Source of the DNA: Taudactylus pleione | Lineage: Eukaryota; Chordata; Amphibia; Anura; Myobatrachidae | Length of the DNA: 64,000 nt | Direction of reading: 5' to 3' | Assembly: GCA_031769625.1 (NCBI GenBank) | Contig: JAUIMM010000636.1 | Location: 6,778,501 to 6,842,500, forward strand | In this document: piece by piece, positions 10,258 through 20,048 of the stretch | Layout of the letters: the number at the start of each line of letters is the position of its first letter | Numbering within the stretch: position 1 is the stretch's first letter | Made by a program: the position numbers and the translations under genes | The notes under the pieces: model-generated | Databases searched by the model: none | Seen by the model: only the letters and a program-made list of their open reading frames with translations | Told to the model about the DNA's origin: nothing

Positions 10258-11121
10258 TCAGTACACCCGTTCTCTAGGTATATTCAATACTTCTGCCTTC
10301 TGTTGTAGTAGAGAGACAGGGTCATAACCTCTTTGTATAAACCTATGAATGATTTTATCTAACTCAGAGTCCACCTTACTGGTATAACTCGTTATTCGAG
10401 CTACACGAACCATTTGAGACTTTGCCAGGCCCCTTTTAAGGGCCGGAGGATGGAAGCTACTGGATACCAACAAAATGTTTCTATCAGTGTCTTTGATATA
10501 TACTGAAGTTTCAATACAATTATTACTCAAAGTAAGGTTAACATCCAAAAAGTGCACGTTGGTATCACTACACTGGTACGTGAATTTAATAGCATTGGGT
10601 AATGCATTAATGTTCTCAATGGTGGATATTAATTTGTCCCTGTCACCTGTCCAAATTAACAACAGGTCGTCAATGTACCGGGTGTAAAATAAAATATGTT
10701 GGAATATATCAGGATCAGTAAAAAAGAAAATCTGTTCCTGTGCAAACATAAAAATGTTAGCAAATGAAGGCGATATATTAGATCCCATAGAACATCCACT
10801 AATTTGTAAATAAAATGTTCCATTGTGCAGGAAATAGTTACTCTTAAGTGTTAGTTCCAACAAGTTCAAAAACAGGTTAATATCCAATTTATCGAACATG
10901 CACTTGTGTATTAAAGAATCCACTGCATTTAGGCCCTCCTGGTGGGGTATGACAGTATGTAAATTGTGTACATCCAAAGTGCATAAGATGGCATTATCCC
11001 GGATATTATCCAGAGCCTTGATTAAATTCAACAAAGTTGTAGTGTCCTTCAGATAGGTGGGCTGCGTCACTATATATGGTTGAATAAGTATGTCCAAAAA
11101 TTGTGCAATGGGCTGGCACAA
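10258..11121 (-). pseudogene. PLE-1a reverse transcriptase region
   Basis: A 287-residue frame covers much of a Penelope-type reverse transcriptase. Motif A is visible as LCTLDVHNLHTVIPH with its catalytic Asp, and motif C as TRYIDDLLLIW. It begins at an internal Met (MCQPIAQFLD); the homologous frame extends further back to the truncation point at about 11183, so the N-terminal part of the protein is absent. It ends at a stop that follows a one-base shift relative to the GIY-YIG frame. It is a dead 5'-truncated copy, very similar to 14866-16269. Confidence 0.87.
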
Positions 11122-11183
11122 GGAATCATTAGCCGATATTATTGGCCTGCCGGGGGGTTGCTCTAGATTTTTGTAGATTTTGG

Positions 11184-11225
11184 AATGGTTGGAATCTCTT
11201 GGAATGGTTGGATCTCTTGGAATGC
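11184..11225. other. Inversion junction between PLE-1a and the plus-strand pLTR
   Basis: Minus-strand PLE sequence stops at about 11183, and plus-strand PLE 3' sequence (CTCTTGGAATGCC, as at 16247-16260) starts by about 11213. Between them lies a short imperfect duplication: GGAATGGTTGGAATCTCTT followed by GGAATGGTTGGATCTCTT. This looks like junction filler made by template slippage when the two reverse-transcribed pieces were joined. Confidence 0.75.
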
Positions 11226-11374
11226 CTTTCTATAGTTTACCTTCATGCACCATTTCCTCCAAGTGTTGTTCATATGTAGTGGGTCGTGATACACTTGACC
11301 TTTTTTCCCTTGAAATTACTGATAATCGCTTTAATTATTATATTTTTTTTTTTAGTTTTTCTCATAGGGACTAA

Positions 11375-11880
11375 GGACCTCATTCAGAGGCAGTCGTAGG
11401 ATGCAAGCGGTCGCTCAGAAACAGGGCATCCGCTTGCATCCTGAACGGCCGCCTCCATGTCGACCGCTAAGGGAGATGGTCAAGACCATCGCGACCACTG
11501 GGGCTTACGACGAGACCCTAGTGTAGGGTCTCGTCAACCTTAAGCCCCAGGGAGCTTCCTGCTCTATTTGAGAAGGAAGCTCCCCTCTGACATCACTGAT
11601 GATGTCAGTGGGGACGCCCACAAAACGGCATGCGTTCCAAAAGGAACGCCTCCGTTTGGCCGGGCACGCCCCCTGCCCGCCCAGCAAACGGAGCGAGCTG
11701 TCAATCAACATCGACAGCTCGCTCCGTCTGCTTCGAGCCCGCTAACGACGGGTGATTCGTCGTTAGCGGGGGCTCGCACATGTGCACGACGGAGCCGTCT
11801 CCGTCGTGCGCACGCCCTGTTTACCAACATCGAGTCGGTTGCGAGCGCTCAGCGCTCGCGACCGACTCTGAATAAGGTCC
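11375..11880 (+). mobile_element. MITE b (Harbinger-like) inside the left pLTR
   Basis: The element starts GGACCTCATTCAGAGGCAGT, ends ACTCTGAATAAGGTCC, and has TAA at 11372-11374 and 11881-11883. The inside differs from MITEs a and c and instead resembles MITEs d and e: it shares AGATGGTCAAGACCATCGCG and a large hairpin with arms 11688-11702 and 11713-11727 around the loop AATCAACATC. It sits at exactly the same PLE position as MITEs a and c. There is no coding capacity. Confidence 0.88.
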
Positions 11881-12405
11881 TAAGTGTCTTCTGTTTAATA
11901 GCATCCATAGCATTCATGTGCTGAGCTAGTGTACGCAAGTTGTGTAGTGGCCCATTATAATTATTTCGGTGTGCTTTCATTTGCTTCCAATTGCTCTTAA
12001 TTCTCTTTTATGTCATTTCTCGCATTGACACATTCTACTGATATCTTTATTGATGTATGTACCGATGTTTAATTGATGCTCTGGATTTTTGTGCATATTG
12101 CATTTTATGTATGTATATACTTATGTACCAATCATCCATGTACACATGTGTTTCTTTCACTTGTATTGCCTCCTCCCCCCCTTCATGCAGGCAGCCGCGT
12201 AGTGTATTACTTTGATTCATCTCTCTTCCCGTACTTTTCACAGCGTCCAGCATTTCCTTGGCTACCCTTTCCTGGACTGCAGCCATACACGTTGTGCTTG
12301 GTGATGTCATACACTATGCGCCTCCTTGTCTGACGTCATGTGATGATGGTCATCGATTCATTTGTTTGTTCACTGCTATTTAAGGTAAGCCTTTTCTATT
12401 GTCAC

Positions 12406-12461
12406 ACTTTCACACCCTGATGACAAGGCCTCATAGGTCTTGAAACGTTGGTGAATAAAGT
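12406..12461 (+). ncRNA. Hammerhead-ribozyme-like motif in left pLTR
   Basis: CTGATGA lies at 12417-12423, stem II at 12425-12430 with 12436-12441, and GAAAC at 12442-12446. Stem I is CACC (12413-12416) with GGTG (12450-12453), extended by ACTTT (12406-12410) with AAAGT (12457-12461). Cleavage would fall after T12449. C12424 is an extra base between the core and stem II. This copy keeps all pairings. It would process plus-strand PLE RNA. Confidence 0.62.
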
Positions 12462-12600
12462 AACTTTTCTTCATTTACAAAGTCCGCGGAGTGCCGCCTG
12501 TTGCTGTTTCTGACAGACCTTGCATTTCTACATTACTTTAAGGAAGGCACCCTGGCATTACTGAATTGGAATTGAGAGTGCCCCTCTACATGTTCTAAAT

Positions 12601-12787
12601 ATTGGACTACAGTTGCGGTCCTAAAGAGTGGAGGCACCCTATCCGGTTTTTCTTCAAGCTTTGAACTCCAGGAGTGTATGAATTTACCTTTTAATTATTT
12701 TTTGCACAGGACACTTGTGTTTTTTCACTTTGCACTAAAGCATTCGTGCACTTTGGCAATTTTTTGCACTAAGCACGTAGTCACTTT
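12601..12787 (+). other. PLE-1b 5' leader, first part
   Basis: Sequence unique to the left side of PLE-1b, between the left pLTR and MITE d. It continues after the MITE from 13340. It is non-coding and presumably the 5' untranslated leader of the full-length copy. Confidence 0.5.
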
Positions 12788-13336
12788 GGGCCTGATTCAG
12801 ACCCACTCGCGAGCGGTTGTCCGCTCGCAAGTGGGTCGATGTTCTGCACTGAGCATGCGCACGACGGAGGGAGCTCCGTCGTGCGCATGCGCCAGACGCG
12901 ACGAGCGAAGGACTTTCCTTCGCTCGTTGTGTCTGATCAAAGGGGGCGTGCTGTCGATGTTGATTGACAGCACGCCCCCTTTGGTGGGCGTGCCGGGGGC
13001 GTGCCTCCCTGACGGGGGCGTTCCTAAGGGAACGCCTACCGTCAGAAGCCGGCCCACTGACATCACTAGTGATGTCAGTGGGAGTGATTTTGTCTCTGAT
13101 AGAGCCAAAATCACTCTGGGCCTTGCGGTTGAAAACCTCAACCGCAGGCTCCGGCTCGCAGTTTCGATGGTCGCGATGGTCAAGACCATCGCGGCCATCA
13201 AACTGCACGCTTGTATAGGCTGTGGGTGGTGACCCACAGCTATACGAGCGTCCAGGAGGACGCTCCATAGTTATGGAGGACGGCCCTCATTCAGAGCGTG
13301 CGCTCTGCTCAGAGCGTATGGCTCTGAATGAGGGCC
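12788..13336 (+). mobile_element. MITE d (Harbinger-like) in the PLE-1b leader
   Basis: The left end is GGGCCTGATTCAGACCCACT and the right end TCTGAATGAGGGCC. TTT occurs on both sides (12785-12787 and 13337-13339). It is about 549 bp and non-coding. It holds a perfect 18-bp hairpin with arms 12938-12955 and 12966-12983 around GATGTTGATT. It is closely similar to MITE e at 58739-59201. The open frames across it come from its palindromic GC-rich sequence. Confidence 0.8.
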
Positions 13337-13526
13337 TTTATCCAGAGTACCTGGGGATCCATTTATAATGGTCCCAATGTCTTTTGTCAATATGGAGCTC
13401 CCTAAAGGTGAAACTCTGAGCTTTAGCTTTCACGGCTATCTTGTTCAAAGATTCAGAAGCACTGCACCCTGAAGTTTCTAATGCAGATGATATTTACCAT
13501 CAGCTACTTAAAATGAAAAAAGAGAA

Positions 13527-13889
13527 GTGGATTACTTGCTACACGGAAACACTTTGTCTGATTACTTTCGTTCCAAAATGATTCCCAGAGGTTTTAGGAT
13601 AAAGAACTGCCCCACAATTGGTAGAAACAATGCAGAATTTTGCCGTCGCTGGATAGCGATTTTAAATAAGTGCAGCCTAGACCTTATGATATTGGTGGTG
13701 GAAGAAGTAGGTAGAGAACTTAACATCACGAAATCTAAAATAGAATCCTTCACTGAGCTGCACAAGGATATACTGCATGATTCTACCTATCAACAACTGT
13801 GGAATCGTCTATTTACCCAATGTGATCAATACAAAAAAGATCTAATCAAGTATAAAAAGAATAAATTACATATAGTCACTATTGACTAG
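13527..13889 (+). pseudogene. PLE-1b N-terminal coding part
   Basis: This frame carries sequence typical of the start of PLE proteins, including MIPRGFRI and the stretch FCRRWIAILNKCSLDLMIL. It stops at 13889; similar low-complexity coding sequence continues in other frames to about 14180 (RKNQHQTWRNRKFHGRRNN). The true start is unclear because upstream MITE d and the leader separate it from the pLTR. Together with the next two frames it makes up one broken protein. Confidence 0.65.
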
Positions 13890-14200
13890 GAAGAAAATCA
13901 TGTTTATAGATGGCTTAGCAGCACAGATCCGGCACATAATACATTGCGGAAAAATCAACACCAAACTTGGCGCAATAGGAAATTTCATGGCCGTAGAAAT
14001 AATCCATCTTCTAACAGTGATAGTGACTATCAAGTTCAGGAATCTGATGACCCATCGACTCCCAGATCGGCCCCTTTAGGCCCAGCGGCACACAGAAGTA
14101 TAGATGTCCCACCCTCAGGTGCACTCGCCATGGTGGTCAAAACAAAAGGCACCACCAGAGCACAAAAGAAAAAAGCGTAATTTACAACTTATCTTCCAGA

Positions 14201-14692
14201 GTGTTCTCAGAAGCAGAAATTAATGTACTAAACCGTGGCTTATCATTTATACCAACTAATAAACATTGTGACTTTGAATGGAAAATTGAAAATCACCGTT
14301 TTGCTCGCATGTTGAAACTTAAAGAATTTTTTCAGCACAAAGATATATCTACTACACCATCTGAAGACGTTATTCCCAATTTTTGGAAAAATATTTCCAA
14401 GTTTGATCCTCCCTCACATAACCCTTCCTTAAAAACTTTCTCACGCCTGATGGATGATTCTGTTCAAAGATATAACTTAGCCCAGCCTAAAATTTATCAC
14501 AATTTGTCTACCATCGAACAAAAAGCCTTGCAATCCCTATCTCAGTACACTGATATAATTATCCGTCCGGCGGATAAGGGTGGAGCTATCGTCATCCAAA
14601 ATATTCTCCAATACAAACTGGAACTTGATAATCAACTTCAGGATACTGCTGTATATGAGAAATTACCACAGGACCCTACCTTAACATACTAA
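14201..14692 (+). pseudogene. PLE-1b region before the reverse transcriptase core
   Basis: The frame, open from about 14180 with NLSSRVFSEAEINVLNRGLS, matches the conserved block in front of the PLE reverse transcriptase. It includes the motif RPADKGGAIVIQN near its end. A stop follows LTY at 14690. From about 14795 the protein continues in another frame (VPKIHKNLEQPPGRPIISAN), so a shift and a stop separate the two parts. In active elements these segments form a single polyprotein. Confidence 0.75.
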
Positions 14693-14865
14693 TCTGAATT
14701 GGATTCTATTTTACAAACGACGGTACTCAATAGTCATTTAAATATCAATTTGGTTAAACAACTTGTACAACCATTCCCGAGGGTTCCGGTGATTTCACAG
14801 TCCCCAAAATCCACAAAAATCTAGAGCAACCCCCAGGCAGGCCAATAATATCGGCTAATGATTCC

Positions 14866-16269
14866 TTGTACCAGCCCATTGCACAATTTTTGGACATACT
14901 TATTCAACCATATATAGTGACACAGCCCACCTATCTAAAGGACACTACAACTTTGTTGAATTTAATCAAGGCTCTGGATAATATCCGGGATAATGCCATC
15001 TTATGCACTTTGGATGTACACAGTTTACATACTGTCATACCCCACCAGGAGGGCCTAAATGCAGTGGATTCTTTCCTACACAAGTGCATGTTCGATAAAT
15101 TGGATATTAACCTGTTTTTGAACTTGTTGGAACTAATACTTAAGAGGAACTATTTCCTGCACAATGGAACATTTTATTTACAAATTAGTGGATGTTCTAC
15201 GGGATCTAATGTATCGCCGACATTTGCTAACATTTTTATGTTTGCACAGGAACAGATTTTCTTTTTTGCTGATCCTGATATATTCCAACATATTTTATTT
15301 TACACCCGGTACATTGACGACCTGTTGTTAATTTGGACAGGTGACAGGGACAAATTAATATCCACCATTGAGAACATTAATGCATTACCCAATGCTATTA
15401 AATTCACGTACCAGTGTAGTGATACCAACGTGCACTTTTTGGATGTTAACCTTACTTTGAGTAATAATTGTATTGAAACTTCAGTATATATCAAAGACAC
15501 TGATAGAAACACTTTGTTTGTATCCAGTAGCTTCCATCCTCCGGCCCTTAAAAGGGGCCTGGCAAAGTCTCAAATGGTTCGTGTAGTTCGAATAACGAGT
15601 GATACCAGTAAGGTGGACTCTGAGTTAGATAAAATCATTCAGAGGTTTATACAAAGAGGTTATAGTTTCATATCTACGGACCCTGAGTTACCCAAACTTG
15701 CTAATTGTAAACCACTCATTAGTTACAAAAGAGGCCGTAATCTTAAAGATATCTTAGTAAAAACAGATATCACTCCTTTTTTTGCCCATAACAGTGATGT
15801 CATACATAAGAAACCTGGGTGCTATCGTTGTGCCTCATGTGTTACCTGTGGTTATCTTGAAGTCGGGCATACATTTAACCACCCACACATGGGCAAGAGG
15901 TATCACATTAAGAATGTACTCACATGCGCTTTGAGATTTGTAATATATCTTATCACCTGTCCCTGTGGTCTCGCCTATGGTGGCCAGACGACCCGCATGT
16001 TTAAGGAGCGTATGGCTATGCATCACTCCTCTATTAGAGCAGCCTTGGCAGGGAGAGATTCTGATCAGCCCGTAGCTCGTCACTTTAAGGACGCTCGGCA
16101 TACACTTGCATCATTGCGCTATAAGGTCATTGACCATGTTCCAGTACAAATTAGGGGAGGTGATCGTGCCAAGAGGTTGTTACAAGTTGAGGCTAAATGG
16201 ATTCATCTACTAGATACCATTTATCCACGAGGGCTAAATGACAAGATCTCTTGGAATGCCCTTCTATAG
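14866..16269 (+). pseudogene. PLE-1b reverse transcriptase plus GIY-YIG endonuclease
   Basis: A 467-residue frame fuses a Penelope-type reverse transcriptase to a GIY-YIG nuclease, the combination that defines PLEs. Motif A is LCTLDVHSLHTVIPH. Motif C is RYIDDLLLIW, with Asp at residues 151-152. The linker has a Cys cluster (CYRCASCVTC). The nuclease block runs from Y361 through C365 and C367 to YGGQTTRMFKERM. The frame is open upstream to about 14795, so the Met at 14866 is internal. Compared with the minus-strand copy, about 150 bp are deleted at 15660-15672, joining IQRGY directly to SFISTDPEL. The catalytic residues look intact, but upstream breaks and this deletion argue against activity. 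Confidence 0.88.
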
Positions 16270-16406
16270 TTTACCTTCATGCACCATTTCCTCCAAGTGT
16301 TGTTCATATGTAGTGGGTCGTGATACACTTGACCTTTTTTCCCTTGAAATTACTGATAATCGCTTTAATTATTATATATTTTTTTAGTTTTTCTCATAGG
16401 GACTAA

Positions 16407-16738
16407 GGATCTCATTCAGAGGCGGTCGTTGCGGCCGCACGGTCGTACGGGAAAAGGGGCCGGATATGCAAATGATGCACTCGCAAGTTGCGTCCTTAAG
16501 ATCGGATCGGTAGCTGACCGACCAAGGGGAGGAAGCGGCCGGAAGACAAAAAAATGCGCCCTCTTTTCGTACGCATTACACGTCATCTCCGGGCATATAA
16601 GGATTAATAGAGACCATCGGGAACCATCGGAACTGGTCGTAGAGCTTAAGGTTGACCATACCCTCTCTTAAGCTCTACGATCATGTCAGTGTAAAAAATC
16701 GGTGGCGTACGACCGTGCGGCCGCTATGAATGAGGTCC
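16407..16738 (+). mobile_element. MITE c (Harbinger-like) inside the right pLTR
   Basis: GGATCTCATTCAGAGGCGGT at the left, ATGAATGAGGTCC at the right, with TAA at 16404-16406 and 16739-16741. The 332-bp element is an internally deleted relative of MITE a, sharing CGGCCGCACGGTCGTAC and the AGCTCTACGATCAT hairpin. Relative to its host PLE it lies in the opposite orientation to MITE a, yet at the same position. Confidence 0.87.
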
Positions 16739-17268
16739 TAAGTGTCTTCTGTTTAATAGCATCCATAGCATTCATGTGCTGAGTTAGTGTACACAAGTTG
16801 TGTAGTGGCCCATTATAATTATTTCAGTGTGCGTTCATTTGCTTCCAATTGGTCTTAATTCTCTTTTATGTCATTTCTCGCATTGACACATTCTACTGAT
16901 ATCTTTATTGATGTATGTACCGATGTTTAATCGATGCTCTGGATTTTTGTGCCTATTGCATTTTATGTATGTATATACTTATGTACCAATCATCCATGTA
17001 CACATGTGTTTCTTTCACTTGTATTCTTTCACCTCCTCCCCCCCTTCATGCAGGCAGCCGCATAGTGTATTACTTTGATTCATCTCTCTTCCCGTACTTT
17101 TAACAGCGTCCAGCGTTTCCTTGGCTACCCTTTCCTGGACTGCAGCCATACACGTCGCGCTTTGTGACGTCATACACTACGCGCCTCCTTGTCTGACGGC
17201 GTGTGAGGATGGTCATCGATTCATTTGTTTGTTCACTTCTATTTAAGGTAAGCCTTTTCTATTGTCAC

Positions 17269-17324
17269 ACTTTCACTCCCTGATGACAAGGCCTCATAGG
17301 TCTTGAAACGTTGGTGAATAAAGT
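17269..17324 (+). ncRNA. Hammerhead-ribozyme-like motif in right pLTR
   Basis: Same layout as the copy at 12406-12461: CTGATGA at 17280-17286, the stem-II hairpin at 17287-17304 and GAAAC at 17305-17309. One stem-I strand reads CTCC instead of CACC, giving one mismatch against GGTG. That may weaken folding. The core is otherwise unchanged. Confidence 0.55.
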
Positions 17325-17455
17325 CACTTTTCTTCATTTACAAAGTCCACGGAGTGCCGCCTGTTGCTGTTTCTGACAGACCTTGCATTTCTACATAACT
17401 TTAAGGAAGGCACCACGGCATTACTGAATTGGAATTGATAGTGCCCCTCTACATG

Positions 17456-17458
<3 letters not shown>

Positions 17459-17500
<42 letters not shown>
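17459..17500. repeat. (TA)n microsatellite at PLE outer border
   Basis: About 21 TA units start immediately after the PLE right end (ACATGTTCTA). This mirrors the tract at 8135-8168 on the other side of the complex. Confidence 0.9.
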
Positions 17501-17501
<1 letters not shown>

Positions 17502-18286
17502 CACGTGGGTGAGGCCTTTAGCTGCCCATGGCCACCTTCTTATACGATCTCCCTAGAATGTCGACACATATATTGGTGGGGTTTGCATATCCCAGTGCAA
17601 CAATTGGGATAGCCCAGTGAGATCAAGTATAAATACCAGCTATCACATTAATTAGTGGTGTTGTTGTTTAGTGCACTAATAATAGGCATCCTGGATATTT
17701 TCTTAATGTTTATACTTATAGAGATTAGTGTGACAAAGGGAGTAACCCCCCTCCCATACTGCCTGCCATCCATCACTTGTTGCCGAATACATACATGCCA
17801 CTGAAAACAGTGGTTGCAACTGTGGCTCAAAGTATATAGTATAGTACTATATAATATATAGTATATACAATTACTCTTCATTTAGGTCATGTTACATAAC
17901 AAACTGAAATCAGCAAACCCTGATCATTAAAAGAAAATTCACATAACGTCCCATTTAATTTTGCTTCCAAAAGGTGTTATGCAACCGTAGCCCTTGCATC
18001 CAAACGTTATGTTTAGATTCTTTCACAAATGGATTTGACCAGAACAAAGAAATTAATTTTGGCAAGACAAAAAGAGCTTTTTACAAGTAATTCATTCAGA
18101 ATTATAGGAATCAAATATTATGAAAAGAAAGTCTAATTTAAATACTTCCCTAACCTTGGTACTTGAGCAGAAATTAAAATAGCAGAACACAGTGTGATGT
18201 CAGTGCACTGACTTTGTTGAATAGGAGTGTAAGGACAGAAAATTTGACCAGGCGAGAAAAGCTGCATCGCAGGACATGATAACTAG
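17501..18286. other. Non-coding DNA, no gene recognised
   Basis: AT-rich unique-looking DNA. A short TA-rich palindromic run lies at about 17833-17868. No gene or element boundary is recognised. Confidence 0.4.
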
Positions 18287-18291
18287 CATGT

Positions 18292-19096
18292 TGTCACGAC
18301 CAGGGTTTCTCGTCATGGTGGTTGATGGGTATTATCTGTGAGGTCACTGTGGCGGGTGGCGTCTGATGGTAGTGCTGGTGTGTGGCGAGGGGCATTGGCT
18401 GTGCATGGCTCTGCGCGGGCATGCTGTCACGTTGGGCTGGTGAGCCCTGGCAGTGCTTCCGTTCAATTTGGCATGGGCACCGCCATCTTGTCTCCGGCCA
18501 TGTGATTTGCTCGCCCAATCTTGGTTTGTCACATGCTCTCTCTGACCAGTCATGGCACAACACTTGGTATTTAGGTAGGTTCAGAGCCTCACTTCATTGC
18601 CACTGCAACGTGTTTCTCAGCATAGCTGAGAGAGAGTTCCCTGTGCTCACCAGCTGTTACCTGTGAAACGCTGCCTGCCTGCCTGCCTGCCTGCTTGTCT
18701 GCTCCAACCCCACTGGACTACCCTGCATCCTCCATTACCTTCCCCTTGCCTGAGTACTTGAGTCCTGCTGTTCACCCTGCACCTTCACCCTCCACTGACA
18801 CTCTGCTGGATATTTCTTCCTCAGTCTGCTTTCTCCATTAATCAGTCACTACATGGACATTTTCTATTTAACCAGTCACTACCTGGACATTTTCCATTGC
18901 CTGTCACTAACTGGACTTTCTCCTATTTGCCTCACTACAGCTCTCAAGAGCACTTTAGTGCTATACCTGGACTTTCTGTTTTACCACATTCATGTCTGTT
19001 AAGCCACTCATTAAAAACTGCACATTTACTTTTAAACCTGCTTCAGTGTCCGCTCCTATTACCACCCCGGGTCCACAACAAAACCAGAACCTCACA
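18292..19096. mobile_element. Solo LTR (805 bp) with 5-bp TSD
   Basis: The block starts TGTCACGACC and ends CCTCACA, so it has TG...CA ends. It is flanked by the perfect 5-bp duplication CATGT at 18287-18291 and 19097-19101. There is no internal coding region, so it is a solo LTR left by recombination of an LTR retrotransposon or retrovirus. A TATTTAGG box near 18569 may be its promoter. A (CTGC)n-like run lies at 18672-18692. I cannot assign a superfamily from the LTR alone. The open frames on both strands inside it are not genes. Confidence 0.82.
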
Positions 19097-20048
19097 CATG
19101 TAACTTGACAAATATACTTTTAATAAAACACAATTACAATTTTTTTTCTTTGTTGGAATGATTATTTCGTCTCCAAGCAGTCTCCAATGTGGAAGGAATA
19201 CTTGTTACAATTTAAATGCAATGGAATATTTATGTTATTCTCTCTTCGATACTGATGAAATGGAAAGACCAACTTTGGCAACATAATTTTAAAGTAGGGG
19301 TGTGCATCGGCCACGTTTTGTGTTTTGGTTTTGGATCTGGATCTTTCTTCGTGTTTTGGATCTGGATTGGTTTTGCCAAAACCACCCTTCCGTGTTTTGG
19401 GTTCTGGGTTTTGTGTTTTGGATCTGTATTTTAAAAAAAAAAAGCATAAAAACAGCTAAAATCACAGAATTTGTGTGTTTTTCTGCTCCTATGCTATTAT
19501 TAACCTCAATAACCTTAATTTCCACTAATTTCCAGTCTATTCTGAACACCTCACACCTCACAATAGTATTTTTATATCCAAAAGGTTGCACCGAGGTAGC
19601 TGGATGACTATGCTAAGAGATACGAGTGGGCGGCACAAACACGAGGTCCATCTAGGAGTGACACTGCAGTGGCAGACAGGATGGCAGTTTGAAAAACTAG
19701 GCCCCAAACAGTACATAATTCAAAGAAAAAAAGAAGTGCAAGATGGAATTGTCCTCCCACCCACCCTTATGTTGTATAAACAGGACATGCACACTTTAAC
19801 AAACCAAACATTTCAGCGCCAGGATCTGCCACACGACTGTGGCTGAAATGATTGGTTCATTTGGGCCCCCACAAAACAAGCTGGCAATTAATCTGTCCCT
19901 GCACAAACTGGCTCTACGGAGGCAAGATGTCGTCCTCATCCTCCGATTCCTCACCCTCTTCAGTGTTGTGTACATCCTCATCCTCACAGAGTATTAATTC
20001 GTCCCTCTGTACGTTCTGGAGGCTGGTCTCCCTGGAAGAGTTGATAAT

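Larger units (their letters stand above)
8169..11183 (-). mobile_element. PLE-1a: 5'-truncated Penelope-like copy, inverted
   Basis: Read on the minus strand, this is the 3' two-thirds of a Penelope-like element: reverse transcriptase from just before the PIISAND motif, a linker, the GIY-YIG domain, then about 1.4 kb of 3' sequence ending at the (TA)n tract. It is nearly identical to the plus-strand copy at 14795-17400. Its 5' end is cut at about 11183, where the sequence flips into a plus-strand 3' end. An inverted, truncated partner is a recognised feature of many Penelope insertions. Confidence 0.87.
11205..12600 (+). repeat. Left pLTR of PLE-1b (partial direct copy of the 3' end)
   Basis: This block repeats, in the same orientation, the last few codons and the 3' region found at 16247-17458. 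It includes the segments CCTTCATGCACCATTTCCTC, TAATAGCATCCATAGCATTC and the hammerhead-like motif. With the right copy it brackets the plus-strand coding region, the tandem pLTR arrangement described for Penelope elements. It is interrupted by MITE b. Both copies end ATGTTCTA; from there the left one runs into the PLE 5' leader and the right one into (TA)n. Confidence 0.85.
16270..17458 (+). repeat. Right pLTR / 3' region of PLE-1b
   Basis: This is 3' untranslated and terminal sequence after the PLE stop. It matches the left pLTR (11205-12600) in direct orientation and the minus-strand copy (8169-9550) in inverse orientation. It carries MITE c, a hammerhead-like motif and an ATAAAG hexamer near 17318 that could serve for polyadenylation. 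It ends at a (TA)n tract. Confidence 0.85.

Noticed and set aside
12678..13268. Frames of 177-184 codons on both strands
   Set aside because: They cover MITE d, a palindromic GC-rich element in which both strands stay open by symmetry. The homologous MITE e gives the same frames.
8169..17458. An LTR retrotransposon, because of the direct repeats
   Set aside because: The enzyme is a Penelope-type RT with GIY-YIG. There is no gag, protease or integrase, and the repeats include the 3' end of the coding sequence, as pLTRs do.
18294..18666. Frames of 69-94 codons on both strands
   Set aside because: They lie inside the solo LTR and are not conserved gene features.
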